From an uncultured Bacteroidales bacterium (GTDB lineage Bacteria; Bacteroidota; Bacteroidia; Bacteroidales; Muribaculaceae), in the NCBI GenBank assembly GCA_947644715.1, contig CANSAP010000017.1, positions 1 through 47,587 of the forward strand: 47,587 nt of DNA, read 5' to 3'. Of the stretch, positions 23,260 to 32,502 are shown one piece after another (the first letter of the stretch is position 1; each line of letters starts with the position of its first letter). The notes under the pieces were generated by a model, which worked only from the letters and a program-made list of their open reading frames with translations, was not told the origin of the DNA and did not search any database. The translations under genes were made by a program, and so were the position numbers.

Positions 23260-25152
23260 ATGAGAAAATGGCGAATTGAAGACTCCTCCGAACTCTACAA
23301 TGTGCCCGGTTGGGGTCGTGATTATTTTAAGATAAATGAATCCGGACACGTTGAGGTCACGCCGCGTGAAGGATGTCCTTCCGTTGACCTCAAGGAGCTG
23401 ATGGATGAATTGCAACTGCGCGACGTCACCGCTCCTGTGCTTGTCAGGTTTCCGGACATTCTTGATGATCGCATCCGCAAAATTCAATCATGTTTTGCAC
23501 GCGCCGCTAAGGAATATGACTATGAGGGTAAGAATTTCATAGTCTATCCCATTAAGGTTAATCAGATGCGGCAAGTGGTTGAGGAAATCGTCAGCCACGG
23601 CAACAAATATAACATAGGACTTGAAGCCGGCTCCAAGCCTGAGCTCCATGCGGTGCTCGCCGTGAACACCCATGAGAATTCAATCGTGGTCTGCAACGGT
23701 TACAAGGATAAGGACTATGTCGAGCTTGCTCTGCTTGCGCAGAAGATGGGCAGACGTATATTCATTGTGGCAGAAAAACTCAACGAACTTAAAATCATTG
23801 CCGACATATCCAAGAAGCTTAAGATAGAGCCTAACATCGGCATCCGCATTAAGCTCACATCTTCCGGTTCCGGGAAATGGGAGGAAAGCGGTGGCGATGT
23901 CAGCAAATTCGGACTGAATTCCTCTGAACTCCTTGACGCGCTTGAGTTCCTTGAGAAGAACAAACTTGGCCATTGTCTGAAGTTTATACATTTCCACATC
24001 GGCAGCCAGATAACAAAGATTCGCCGCATCAAGAATGCTCTGCGTGAAGCCATGCAATTCTATGTGCAACTCCAGCACATGGGATTCGGCATTCAATTCG
24101 TAGACATAGGTGGCGGCCTTGGTGTTGACTATGATGGCACTCGCTCCTCGTCGAGTGAAAATTCAATGAATTACAGTATTCAGGAATATGTCAACGACTC
24201 AGTCTCAGCCCTTGTCGATGTCTGCACTAAAAACAATCTGCCTCATCCGAACATCATTACTGAAAGCGGACGTTCAGTAACGGCTCATCACTCTGTTCTG
24301 ATTATTGAGGCTTTGGCTGCGACGGCGCTCCCGAAGTGGAGAGATGATATGGTGGTAGAGGAAGATGCTCATGAGCTGGCTCGCGAACTGTATAATATCT
24401 GGGATAAGATTAATCCCTCGCGAGTCTTCGAGGATTGGCATGATGCTCTGCAAATACGCGAAGAAGCTCTTGAACTCTTCTCCTTGGGGCTGCTTGATTT
24501 GCGCACACGCGCACAGATAGAGAAACTGTTCTGGAGTGTTGCTCGCGACGTCAACGACATCACACGCTCCATGAAGCATCCTCCGGAAGAATTACGCAAA
24601 GTGGCCAAGATGCTGCCTGAAAAATACTTCTGCAACTTTTCGCTGTTCCAAAGTCTGCCTGACTCTTGGGCTATTGACCAGGTGTTCCCGATTATGCCGA
24701 TTCACCGTCTCGACGAAAAGCCCACTCAATTGGCCACGTTGCAGGACGTTACATGCGACTCCGACGGCAAGATTGCTCATTTCGTCTCACCGCAGGGTGT
24801 GTCTGATTCCCTGCCTGTGCATCCCCTCAAACCCGGCGAGCACTATTACTTCGGAGTCTTCCTCGTGGGTGCCTATCAGGAAATATTGGGCGACCTCCAC
24901 AATCTGTTTGGCGACACAAATGCCGTCCATATATCTGTCAAAGAATCCGGACCTGTGATTGAGCAGGTGATTGATGGTGAGACGGTGGCAGATGTGCTCG
25001 ACTATGTGGAATATAATCCTAAAAAACTGGTTCGCAATCTCGAAGGCTGGGTTACGGCCTGCATGAAGCAGGGCAAAATATCCCCTGAAGAGGGTCGGCA
25101 ATTCCTGAACAATTACCGTTCGGGACTGTATGGCTACACCTATCTCGAATAA
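23260..25152 (+). CDS. speA: Biosynthetic arginine decarboxylase
   Basis: This PLP enzyme converts arginine to agmatine, the first step of the agmatine route to putrescine and spermidine. The 630-aa protein is of the fold III alanine-racemase/SpeA type: YPIKVNQ with the PLP lysine K99, IGLEAGSKPEL, FHIGSQI, GGGLGVDYDG, ESGRSVTAHHSV, and the C-terminal active-site motif CDSDGKI. Length equals the usual Bacteroidota SpeA when ATG 23260 (MRKWRIEDS) is used; a TTG at 23218 overlapping the ssb stop would add 14 residues. Agmatine-processing genes are not in the window. Confidence 0.95.
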   Translation: MRKWRIEDSSELYNVPGWGRDYFKINESGHVEVTPREGCPSVDLKELMDELQLRDVTAPVLVRFPDILDDRIRKIQSCFARAAKEYDYEGKNFIVYPIKVNQMRQVVEEIVSHGNKYNIGLEAGSKPELHAVLAVNTHENSIVVCNGYKDKDYVELALLAQKMGRRIFIVAEKLNELKIIADISKKLKIEPNIGIRIKLTSSGSGKWEESGGDVSKFGLNSSELLDALEFLEKNKLGHCLKFIHFHIGSQITKIRRIKNALREAMQFYVQLQHMGFGIQFVDIGGGLGVDYDGTRSSSSENSMNYSIQEYVNDSVSALVDVCTKNNLPHPNIITESGRSVTAHHSVLIIEALAATALPKWRDDMVVEEDAHELARELYNIWDKINPSRVFEDWHDALQIREEALELFSLGLLDLRTRAQIEKLFWSVARDVNDITRSMKHPPEELRKVAKMLPEKYFCNFSLFQSLPDSWAIDQVFPIMPIHRLDEKPTQLATLQDVTCDSDGKIAHFVSPQGVSDSLPVHPLKPGEHYYFGVFLVGAYQEILGDLHNLFGDTNAVHISVKESGPVIEQVIDGETVADVLDYVEYNPKKLVRNLEGWVTACMKQGKISPEEGRQFLNNYRSGLYGYTYLE

Positions 25153-25159
25153 TTTTGCA

Positions 25160-25900
25160 ATGCGGTATTTCCTTCAATTGGCATATAACGGTAAACAGTA
25201 TTGTGGCTGGCAGCGCCAGCCCAATGCCACTGCCGTGCAACAGATTATTGAAGATGCAATGGCAAAGGTTTTGCGTCGGCCCACTCTGATTACGGGTGCC
25301 GGGCGCACCGATGCCGGCGTGCATGCCCGTTGCATGTACGCACATTTTGATACCGATGCTCCTATTGCAGATGAAAAGTCATTCCTGCGCTCGCTGAACT
25401 ACATGTGTGGCCCGGACATTGCGCTTCAGAGGCTGCATGAGGTTCCGGAGGATGCACACGCACGCTTCGATGCAACATCCCGCACATACAAATATTTTGT
25501 AACTGAAGAGAAAACTCCGTTTCTGAATAATCTCTGTTGGTACACACCACATCGGCTGGACTATGAGCTTATGAATAGGGCTGCCGAGATACTATTGACC
25601 GTCGATGATTTCACTTCATTCTCCAAGCTGCATACAGATGTGAAGACCAACATCTGCAAAGTGACCCAAGCCCACTGGGAGAAAGAGGGGGATATGTGGG
25701 TGTTTACCATTACAGCCGATCGATTCTTGCGTAATATGGTGCGGGCAGTGGTAGGAACATTAGTGGATGTGGGGCGAGGCAAAATCAGCCTTGACGCGTT
25801 CCGGAAAATCATTGAGTTAAAGGACAGATGCGCGGCCGGAACATCAATGCCAGGCCACGCACTCTTCCTTTGGAATGTCAAGTATCCATACATAAAATAA
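25160..25900 (+). CDS. truA: tRNA pseudouridine(38-40) synthase
   Basis: The enzyme converts U38-U40 of many tRNA anticodon stems to pseudouridine. The 246-aa protein shows YFLQLAYNGKQYCGWQRQP, the catalytic Asp51 in GAGRTDAGVHA, the conserved SRTYKYFV and a C-terminal RFLRNMVRAVVGTLVDVGRGK. An earlier in-frame start at 25130 lies inside speA; ATG 25160, 8 bases after the speA stop, gives the standard N-terminus. It is probably the last gene of the speA transcript, ended by the hairpin at 25903-25947. Confidence 0.95.
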   Translation: MRYFLQLAYNGKQYCGWQRQPNATAVQQIIEDAMAKVLRRPTLITGAGRTDAGVHARCMYAHFDTDAPIADEKSFLRSLNYMCGPDIALQRLHEVPEDAHARFDATSRTYKYFVTEEKTPFLNNLCWYTPHRLDYELMNRAAEILLTVDDFTSFSKLHTDVKTNICKVTQAHWEKEGDMWVFTITADRFLRNMVRAVVGTLVDVGRGKISLDAFRKIIELKDRCAAGTSMPGHALFLWNVKYPYIK

Positions 25901-25902
25901 TA

Positions 25903-25947
25903 GCAAGAAGTCATCCTTTTACGAAACGGAAAAAGATGACTTCTTGC
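25903..25947. terminator. Bidirectional terminator between convergent genes
   Basis: A perfect 13-bp stem (GCAAGAAGTCATC at 25903-25915 with its complement at 25935-25947) encloses an inner T4/A5 extension. It lies between truA and the convergent YczE-like gene, and overlaps neither stop. On the minus strand ATTATTTTATG follows, a weak T tract. Confidence 0.75.
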
Positions 25948-25950
25948 AAA

Positions 25951-26625
25951 TCAGCTTGCCTGCTCCCAGCGCTCCACAAAGCGCAGACGCGGAAGAAAGA
26001 GCTTTACTAATGGTCCCGTAAGAAGCGCTGCCAGGAGTGTCCCCTCACGAATCCCGTCAACCTGTCCGGCCAGTATCCATGAACACCCTACTGCTATCAA
26101 TACAAGGGTGATGTCAAACATCAGCTTAACTGTTCCGAAGTGAAGCCTAAAGCGGTCTGAGGCCACATGCACAAAGTATTCACCCGACACCATTGCAACA
26201 TCAGCCAATACCTCGAGCGACACTCCGGCTGCCATTGATATGCATCCTAAGGCCAATGAGGTCAGCTTCATCCAATAAGCTTGCGGATGATAACCGGAAA
26301 GAATCCACATAGTCAAATCTACAAACAGACCGAAGACTATCGATACCGGCAGCTGCATAATAAGCTCCCATTTACATTCCTTGATACCCTCGCGGCCGAG
26401 CATCAGCATTTGGCCGGCCATTAGCACCAGGTTGAGAATGAAAATGAAAGCACCCATAGTCAGAACTGAATGCAGACTCATTACATACGGAATACTGGAA
26501 ATGGGGGAGGTGCCGGCAAGCGACCTTGTTATGAGGCTCACGCCTAAAGAAATGAAGAACAGAGAGAGTGTAAATACGCAGTACCTGCGCATAATTTCGT
26601 TTTTACATCGTTCTGTGGTATTCAT
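25951..26625 (-). CDS. YczE/YyaS/YitT-family membrane protein
   Basis: This 224-aa protein has five to six hydrophobic helices. It opens with an FTLSLFFISLGVSLITRSLAGTSPISSIPYV segment, characteristic of the YczE/YitT family of unknown function, followed by FGLFVDLTMWIL and GVSLEVLADVAMVSGEYFVH. An ATG at 26649 is in frame, but it lies in the TAATTTTG -7 box (26654-26647), so the start at 26625 (MNTTERC), about 15 bases after the predicted transcription start, is preferred. It is divergent from the alcohol dehydrogenase gene. No transport substrate is known. Confidence 0.82.
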   Translation of the reverse strand: MNTTERCKNEIMRRYCVFTLSLFFISLGVSLITRSLAGTSPISSIPYVMSLHSVLTMGAFIFILNLVLMAGQMLMLGREGIKECKWELIMQLPVSIVFGLFVDLTMWILSGYHPQAYWMKLTSLALGCISMAAGVSLEVLADVAMVSGEYFVHVASDRFRLHFGTVKLMFDITLVLIAVGCSWILAGQVDGIREGTLLAALLTGPLVKLFLPRLRFVERWEQAS

Positions 26626-26646
26626 ACTTGCATCCTTAATTCTCTG

Positions 26647-26654
26647 CAAAATTA
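26647..26654 (-). promoter_or_regulatory. -7 box of the YczE-like gene
   Basis: The minus strand reads TAATTTTG, an exact TAnnTTTG match. It overlaps the alternative ATG at 26649 and so decides the start of this gene in favour of 26625. Confidence 0.6.
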
Positions 26655-26738
26655 CAAAAAATCGCCGATTAGGGCAATAATGAGCGAGAGCTGATGAAAT
26701 TTGAACTTCTCAGCAAAATGTCTACGCGTTCGAGTTTG

Positions 26739-26746
26739 TAATTTTG
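26739..26746 (+). promoter_or_regulatory. -7 box of the alcohol dehydrogenase gene
   Basis: TAATTTTG matches TAnnTTTG exactly, about 95 bases before the ATG at 26842. The -33 region is not clear. Confidence 0.5.
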
Positions 26747-26841
26747 TGGCCAAGAAAAAGAGAAGCCAGGGAGGCTTGTCATCATGTGTGACTGCTCAAA
26801 GCTTCTTCTGAAAAGTCACTTAACATAATAGCTTTAATACA

Positions 26842-28014
26842 ATGATTGGAAATTTCGTTTATTCAAACCCGACAACACTTTACTTCGGCAAGGACGCATG
26901 CGCTAACCTTGCTGATGCGTTAAAAGCATTCGGGTCCAAAGTGCTGCTGACTTATGGTGCCGGCTCAATCAAGCGCAACGGCATATATGAGGATGTAATA
27001 AATGCGCTTACTGTCGCCGGCAAGGAGGTTATTGAGCTTTCCGGTGTGATGCCTAACCCCACAGTCGACAAAATGAATGAAGGGGCACGCATTGCCCGCG
27101 AAAATGATGTGGATCTGATTCTGGCAGTAGGTGGTGGCTCAACAATTGATTATGCTAAGGCTATCAGCGTAGCTGCCTGGTATGATGGCAATGCTTGGGA
27201 CCATTTCTTCGTTGAGCAGAAAGACCCGCAGCCCGGTGAGAGAATAATTCCTGTCGGTGCTGTGCTTACGATGGTGGGCACAGGCTCTGAGATGAATGGT
27301 GGTTCCGTTATCACCAATCCGGTTCAGAAACTGAAAATAGGTAAGGTCTTCGGCACTGATGTTATGCCTCGGTTTGCTATCCTCAATCCTGAATACACCT
27401 TTACCGTTCCTCGAAAACAGATGGTTGCCGGTATCTTTGACATCATGAGCCATATTCTTGAGCAGTACCTTTCCGGCGATGATGACAATACATCAGACTA
27501 TCTTGCTGAGGGACTGATGCGTTCTCTGATTACCTCCAGCCGCGTGGCAGTGAAAGAGCCTGAAAACTATGAGGCACGCTCCAATATTATGTGGACTGCC
27601 ACCTGGGCACTTAACACTCTAATCGGCGAAGGCAAAAGCCAAGATTGGATGGTGCATATGATTGGACAGGCTATCGGCGCATACACCGATGCTACTCATG
27701 GTATGACTCTTTCCGGTGTGTCCATAGCATATTACCGCCATATTATGGCAGCCGGCCAGCAGAAGTTTGCACGCCTGGCAAGAAACGTGTGGGGAATACC
27801 CTCCGCTGGAAAAACAGAAGAGGAACTTGCCTCCGCGGCTATTGAAGCCCTTGCTGATTGGATTAAAGAAATTGGGGCAGCATCCGAAATCAGCTCCTTG
27901 GGTGTCACGGAAGAGATGCTCGACGGCATAGCTGATGCGACATTCATAATGACAGGTGGCTATAAAACGCTCAACCACGCGGAAATTGTCAATATTCTGC
28001 GTGAAAGCCTCTAA
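26842..28014 (+). CDS. Iron-containing alcohol dehydrogenase (YqhD/BdhA type)
   Basis: This 390-aa group III alcohol dehydrogenase probably reduces aldehydes with NADPH. The cofactor-binding GGGSTIDYAKAIS is in the N-terminal Rossmann-like half. Metal ligands are in the helical half: the Asp and His of GIFDIMSHILEQYL and the two His of MVHMIGQAIGAYTDATHG. The opening FVYSNPTTLYFGKDA and the IPVGAVLTMVGTGSEMN segment match YqhD/butanol dehydrogenases. It is followed by the CMD-cupin and flavodoxin genes, suggesting a small redox or detoxification group. Confidence 0.93.
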   Translation: MIGNFVYSNPTTLYFGKDACANLADALKAFGSKVLLTYGAGSIKRNGIYEDVINALTVAGKEVIELSGVMPNPTVDKMNEGARIARENDVDLILAVGGGSTIDYAKAISVAAWYDGNAWDHFFVEQKDPQPGERIIPVGAVLTMVGTGSEMNGGSVITNPVQKLKIGKVFGTDVMPRFAILNPEYTFTVPRKQMVAGIFDIMSHILEQYLSGDDDNTSDYLAEGLMRSLITSSRVAVKEPENYEARSNIMWTATWALNTLIGEGKSQDWMVHMIGQAIGAYTDATHGMTLSGVSIAYYRHIMAAGQQKFARLARNVWGIPSAGKTEEELASAAIEALADWIKEIGAASEISSLGVTEEMLDGIADATFIMTGGYKTLNHAEIVNILRESL

Positions 28015-28015
28015 C

Positions 28016-28044
28016 CTAAGAGTGTGTCTAAGAGTGTGTCTAAA
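28016..28044 (+). repeat. Two tandem copies of CTAAGAGTGTGT plus partial third
   Basis: Exact 12-base units at 28016-28027 and 28028-28039 are followed by CTAAA. They lie between the alcohol dehydrogenase stop and the CMD-cupin ATG at 28050. Similar TAGAGTGTGTCTAA occurs at 2775-2788 and the reverse complement of CTTAGAGTGTGTTT at about 19261-19274, all at gene ends. Confidence 0.7.
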
Positions 28045-28049
28045 AGCAG

Positions 28050-28865
28050 ATGAAAAAGAAAGTATTGTTAATTCTCATTCTATTAGCAACATTCAACATG
28101 GCAAAACCTGAAAAAATCGTGCAAACCGCGGGTCGCGACCAGCTCGGCGACTTTGCTCCCGAATTTGCCCGCCTCAATGATGACATACTTTTTGGCGAGG
28201 TGTGGAGCCGTAACGATATATTCTCGCTGCGTGACCGCTCACTGGTGACCGTTACATGTCTCGTGGCGCAAGGCATTATAGATTCCTCATTGGAACACCA
28301 TCTGCTGGCAGCCAAACAGAACGGAATAACCCGTACGGAAATAGCTGAAGCTCTCACCCAAATAGGATTTTACGCCGGCTGGCCTAAAGCCTGGGGCGCG
28401 TTCCGGTTAGCTACCAAAGTTTGGGCGGATGAGGCGGATTCAACTTCTGCCAAGGCGCAGTTCCAGCGTGAAATGATTTTCCCGATAGGTGAACCGAATG
28501 AGGCTTATGCCAAGTACTTTGTCGGCAACAGTTATCTTGCTCCGCTCGTAACCAGCGGAGTGCCAATATCAAACGTGACTTTTGAACCGGGATGCAGAAA
28601 TAACTGGCATGTCCATAATGCCGAGAAGGGTGGAGGACAGACGCTGATATGCGTAGCCGGGCGCGGTTGGTACCAAGAATGGGGCAAGCCTGCGCAGGAA
28701 CTCAACCCCGGCGACGTCGTCTTCATTCCAACGGGAGTAAAGCATTGGCACGGTGCATCCAAAGACAGTTGGTTCGCGCATTTAGCTCTAACCGTGCCGG
28801 GTGAAAAGCTCTCTAATGAATGGTTGGAGCCGGTCAGCGATGATGATTACAATAAACTTCCTTAA
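28050..28865 (+). CDS. Carboxymuconolactone decarboxylase-cupin fusion protein
   Basis: This 271-aa protein begins with a hydrophobic segment (KKKVLLILILLATFNMA) that may be a signal peptide or anchor. Residues about 30-130 form a carboxymuconolactone-decarboxylase/AhpD-like helical domain (LRDRSLVTVTCLVAQGIIDSSLEHHLLAAKQNG, EIAEALTQIGFYAGWPKAW). This one lacks the CxxC of AhpD; the conserved His pair is visible. Residues about 165-265 are a cupin with metal ligands in NNWHVHNAEKGGG and HWHGASKDSWF. The combination is common in Bacteroidota beside oxidoreductases; the reaction is unknown. Confidence 0.85.
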   Translation: MKKKVLLILILLATFNMAKPEKIVQTAGRDQLGDFAPEFARLNDDILFGEVWSRNDIFSLRDRSLVTVTCLVAQGIIDSSLEHHLLAAKQNGITRTEIAEALTQIGFYAGWPKAWGAFRLATKVWADEADSTSAKAQFQREMIFPIGEPNEAYAKYFVGNSYLAPLVTSGVPISNVTFEPGCRNNWHVHNAEKGGGQTLICVAGRGWYQEWGKPAQELNPGDVVFIPTGVKHWHGASKDSWFAHLALTVPGEKLSNEWLEPVSDDDYNKLP

Positions 28866-28875
28866 CCCTCAGCAT

Positions 28876-29457
28876 ATGACACTGTTAAAAACAATTATAC
28901 CGGCATTGTTAGCTCTATTTTCCCTGACAGCCTGCGCACAGAAGCAAAATTCCTCTGACCATATGATTCAATCAAACACTAAAGAGAGAAAAGTACTGGT
29001 GGCTTATTTTTCCGCAACAGGCACCACACGACATGTTGCCACACAGATTGCTGAAGCTGTGAACGGCACTCTGCTTGAGATTGAGCCTACGGAAAAATAC
29101 ACCTCGGCTGACCTTGACTGGCATAATGACCAATCCCGCAGCTCTGTTGAGATGAAAGATTCCGGAGCACGCACCTCAATCAAGCCTGACAGCGTTAACG
29201 CAGATGACTATGATTTGATTCTCATCGGATATCCAATATGGTGGGATCTCGCTCCGACCGCCATCAATACGTTTATTGAAAGCCACAAATTGCAGGGAAA
29301 GTGTGTGGCACTTTTCGCTACCTCTGGTGGCAGCTCAATTGATAACAGTGCAACAAAATTGGAAGAGACATATCCTGAACTGCATTGGATGCAACCGAAA
29401 CTATTGAACCGCCCCTCTTCTCAAGAAATCCGTAACTGGTTTGAGGCGCTTCAATAA
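28876..29457 (+). CDS. Lipid-anchored flavodoxin
   Basis: This 193-aa protein has the N-terminal lipoprotein signal MTLLKTIIPALLALFSLTAC (Cys20), followed by a flavodoxin fold. FMN phosphate loop: VAYFSATGTTRHVATQIAEAV. Other FMN-contact loops: IGYPIWWDLAPTAINTFIE and FATSGGSSIDNSATKL. Most flavodoxins are cytoplasmic electron carriers; here the lipobox suggests attachment outside the cytoplasm. It starts 10 bases after the cupin gene. An upstream ATG at 28801 lies inside that gene and is rejected. Confidence 0.88.
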   Translation: MTLLKTIIPALLALFSLTACAQKQNSSDHMIQSNTKERKVLVAYFSATGTTRHVATQIAEAVNGTLLEIEPTEKYTSADLDWHNDQSRSSVEMKDSGARTSIKPDSVNADDYDLILIGYPIWWDLAPTAINTFIESHKLQGKCVALFATSGGSSIDNSATKLEETYPELHWMQPKLLNRPSSQEIRNWFEALQ

Positions 29458-29576
29458 ACAATAAGATAACTGCTGTTCACTACAAGAGCGTCGGGTTCAG
29501 TAAGAATTTTGACACGCACTCTTTTCCTTTATTTGTGTTTACTTCTGTTTTTGCCAAGTATATAAAGCGCGGAAAT

Positions 29577-29617
29577 AAACTAAAAGTCTCAACTTATATA
29601 GCTGAGACTTTTAGTTT
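29577..29617. terminator. Bidirectional terminator between flavodoxin and lpd
   Basis: A perfect 15-bp stem (AAACTAAAAGTCTCA at 29577-29591 with its complement at 29603-29617) has an 11-base loop. It is flanked by T-rich sequence on both strands and placed between two convergent genes. Confidence 0.85.
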
Positions 29618-29666
29618 TATTTGAAAATGTCAAGTACTTTCGCCCTGTATGGGGATGTCACGAGAT

Positions 29667-31025
29667 TTACTTTACATTGTGGCACGCTGAAAGGATGACC
29701 TCGCTGACAGTGGGATGCGAAAAAATTGTATCCATGATGTCTTTACGAGTTGATTTACGGCTCATTAAGTCAGCGCACTGCTGAGCAAGATCAGCAGCTT
29801 GAACTCCCATAATGTGAGCGCCAATCAGAGTCATGTCGTCTGCTTTGAAGATTAATTTACAGAGACCCTCTGACTCTCCAAGAGCAAGCGCTTTGCCATT
29901 GGCCCGGAAGAAGCTTTGGCCAATACGAACGGCAATTCCCTGTTCTTTGCATTGGTCGGCTGTCAAGCCCACCATGCCGCATTCCGGCTGAGTGAATACA
30001 GCTGAGGGCACAATGTTGAAATCAATTGAATCCTCTTTCCCTTCAATTGCGTTAAGAGCTCGCACTCCTTGATAAGTAGCTACATGAGCCAACATCATTC
30101 GGGCATTAACATCGCCGATAGCGAAAATGCCGGACACGTTGGTGCGCATATTGTCATCAACATTAATGCCGCGGGGTGAGAACTCCACGCCTGCTGCCTC
30201 AAGATTCAATCCGTCAATGCGAGGTGAGCGGCCAACAGCCATAAGAATATCGGTACTTATCACTGTTGCCGTCTTGCCCTTACACTCATAGGTTGTAACA
30301 ACATCTCCCTCTTCATTGCGCTCAATCTTCTGCACAGCAGCGGAAGTGATAATCTCGATTCCGCGCTTTGAAAGCGACTGCTTCAGGCGCTTTGCAATGT
30401 CGGAATCAAACGGAGGAAGAATATGCTTGCAGTATTCCACTACGGTTACTTTGCTTCCCATAGCGGCAAAAATTGACGCGAACTCCATGCCAATAACTCC
30501 GCCACCGACAATAGTCAGAGACTCCGGTACGTAGTCAATCGACAACATTTCAGTGGAAGTCTTGATGCAATCAAGGTCTGCACCCGGAATCGGCAGAGAC
30601 TTTGACACTGAGCCGGAAGCAATGATTATATTCTTTGCAGAATACTCTTCTCCTCCGGCGACCACAGTATTTGAGTCCTTAAAAGACGCATATTCGCTGA
30701 TGACGTTCACTTTAGCCTGCTTGAGCATTGCAGCAATCCCGTCGCGCAATGTGGCTACCACATTATTTTTGCGCTCCATGGCCTTACCGAAATCAAACTC
30801 AAAGGAGAAGTCATCGATGCCAAATTGCTCGGCATCTTTGAATTGGGTGAGAACCTCAGCGTTGCGGCAAAGACACTTGGTGGGAATGCAGCCCTCATTA
30901 AGGCAGGTTCCACCCAAATGCGCTCCCTCGAAGAGAGTCACATTCATGCCACGCGAGGCAGCCGCCAGAGCGGTTTCATAACCGCCCGGGCCGGCTCCTA
31001 TTATAATGATATCAGAAGTCTGCAT
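29667..31025 (-). CDS. lpdA: Dihydrolipoyl dehydrogenase (L protein)
   Basis: This FAD enzyme reoxidises dihydrolipoyl-H protein with NAD. The 452-aa protein has an N-terminal FAD motif IIIGAGPGGYETAL, the redox disulfide Cys41-Cys46 in GGTCLNEGCIPTKCL, the NAD motif TIVGGGVIGMEFASIFAAMG, the second FAD motif IFAIGDVNARMMLAH, and the C-terminal catalytic His-Glu in FSHPTVSEVI. It starts one base after the gcvPB stop in the glycine cleavage operon, so it is very likely the dedicated L protein, though it may also serve other lipoyl complexes. Confidence 0.95.
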   Translation of the reverse strand: MQTSDIIIIGAGPGGYETALAAASRGMNVTLFEGAHLGGTCLNEGCIPTKCLCRNAEVLTQFKDAEQFGIDDFSFEFDFGKAMERKNNVVATLRDGIAAMLKQAKVNVISEYASFKDSNTVVAGGEEYSAKNIIIASGSVSKSLPIPGADLDCIKTSTEMLSIDYVPESLTIVGGGVIGMEFASIFAAMGSKVTVVEYCKHILPPFDSDIAKRLKQSLSKRGIEIITSAAVQKIERNEEGDVVTTYECKGKTATVISTDILMAVGRSPRIDGLNLEAAGVEFSPRGINVDDNMRTNVSGIFAIGDVNARMMLAHVATYQGVRALNAIEGKEDSIDFNIVPSAVFTQPECGMVGLTADQCKEQGIAVRIGQSFFRANGKALALGESEGLCKLIFKADDMTLIGAHIMGVQAADLAQQCADLMSRKSTRKDIMDTIFSHPTVSEVILSACHNVK

Positions 31026-31026
31026 A

Positions 31027-32496
31027 TCAGGCTTGCTGCGCTTTAAGGGTGCGATAATTCAGAATGGGGTGCTTGGCTGCCGTGGTTTCATCCAGCTTGC
31101 GCACGAGTGTGGTCAGAGGTGCATTCTTGACATCGTCAGGAGTTTCTCGTGCTTCCTTGGCAACCTTGTGCATAACTTCGATAAACTCATCCAGAGTCTC
31201 AATGCTTTCGGTCTCAGTCGGCTCAATCATCATAGACTCGTGGAAAAGCAGGGGGAAGTAAATGGTCGGGGCATGGAAACCATAGTCGAGGAGGCGCTTG
31301 GCCACATTGAGTGTGGTTACACCTGTGCTCTTGTCTTTCAGTCCGTCGAACACGAACTCATGCTTGCAGACACCGTCGATGGGCAGCAAGTAGTCATCCT
31401 TAAGATTCTCCTTGATATAGTTTGCATTCAGAGTAGCCATGGGACCCACCATCTTCAGGTTCTCTTTACCGAGAGTCAGGATGTAAGCATACGCACGGAG
31501 CATAACACCGAAGTTTCCGAAGAAAGCAGAGATAGATCCGAGACTGTCAGCGCCGGTCTCAACATGGAATACACCTTCGGCATCCTTCGTGACACGCGGG
31601 TTGGGAAGCAGATGTTCCAGACCTTTGCGAACTCCTACGGGGCCGGAACCGGGACCGCCACCACCATGAGGCGTTGAGAATGTCTTGTGGAGATTGATGT
31701 GCATGATGTCAAATCCCATGTCACCGGGACGAGCTTTGCCCAACAACGGGTTAAGGTTGGCACCATCATAGTAAAGCAGACCACCGGCCTCGTGCACGAG
31801 CTTCGCAATCTCCAGGATTTCTGTCTCAAACATGCCGAGCGTGTTCGGGTTGGTCATCATAATACCGGCAATCTCATCATTCAGCAGGGGCTTGAGATCC
31901 TCTACATCAATTGAGCCGTTGGGTTTTGATTTAACCTCAACCACTTCCAGTCCGGCTACCATCGCTGAGGCGGGGTTGGTGCCATGTGCAGAATTGGGCA
32001 CAATCACTTTTCTGCGCTTCGTGTCGCCACGCTGCTCATGGTAGGAGCGCATCACCATCAGACCGGTCAACTCACCATGAGCACCGGCATAGGGGTTAAG
32101 TGTAAACTCTCCAAGGCCGGCAATTTCAGAGAGTGCACGCTGAAGATTGTAGTAAACCTCCAAGGCTCCCTGCACGGTTTCTTCAGTCTGCATGGGGTGC
32201 AGGCCTCCGAACTGCGGCAGCGCAGCAACCTCTTCGTTGATTTTCGGATTATACTTCATGGTGCAGGAACCGAGGGGATAGAAGCCGGTGTCCACACCAA
32301 AGTTTTTGTTTGAAAGATTTGTGTAGTGACGCACCACGTCCAGCTCACTAACTTCAGGAAGATCAGCCGGTTCCTGACGCAGAAGATTGGCGGGGATGGC
32401 ATCTATGGAGTTGCTTGTGAACTCATTTGCCGGAAGTTCATAACCCTTGCGGCCTTCACGTGACAACTCAAATATCAGTTTATCGTAGTATTTCAT
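31027..32496 (-). CDS. gcvPB: Glycine dehydrogenase (decarboxylating) subunit 2
   Basis: This is the PLP-bearing subunit of the split P protein, which decarboxylates glycine and loads the aminomethyl group on GcvH. The 489-aa protein has its PLP lysine at K271 in [25 protein letters not shown]. Other family motifs are [13 protein letters not shown] and [16 protein letters not shown]. It begins 6 bases after gcvPA and ends one base before lpdA. It acts as a heterotetramer with GcvPA. Confidence 0.97.
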   Translation of the reverse strand: MKYYDKLIFELSREGRKGYELPANEFTSNSIDAIPANLLRQEPADLPEVSELDVVRHYTNLSNKNFGVDTGFYPLGSCTMKYNPKINEEVAALPQFGGLHPMQTEETVQGALEVYYNLQRALSEIAGLGEFTLNPYAGAHGELTGLMVMRSYHEQRGDTKRRKVIVPNSAHGTNPASAMVAGLEVVEVKSKPNGSIDVEDLKPLLNDEIAGIMMTNPNTLGMFETEILEIAKLVHEAGGLLYYDGANLNPLLGKARPGDMGFDIMHINLHKTFSTPHGGGGPGSGPVGVRKGLEHLLPNPRVTKDAEGVFHVETGADSLGSISAFFGNFGVMLRAYAYILTLGKENLKMVGPMATLNANYIKENLKDDYLLPIDGVCKHEFVFDGLKDKSTGVTTLNVAKRLLDYGFHAPTIYFPLLFHESMMIEPTETESIETLDEFIEVMHKVAKEARETPDDVKNAPLTTLVRKLDETTAAKHPILNYRTLKAQQA

Positions 32497-32502
32497 CTGG
32501 TC

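Noticed and set aside
28801..28875. Longer flavodoxin start at 28801
   Set aside because: It lies inside the CMD-cupin gene and hides the lipoprotein signal; ATG 28876 is better.
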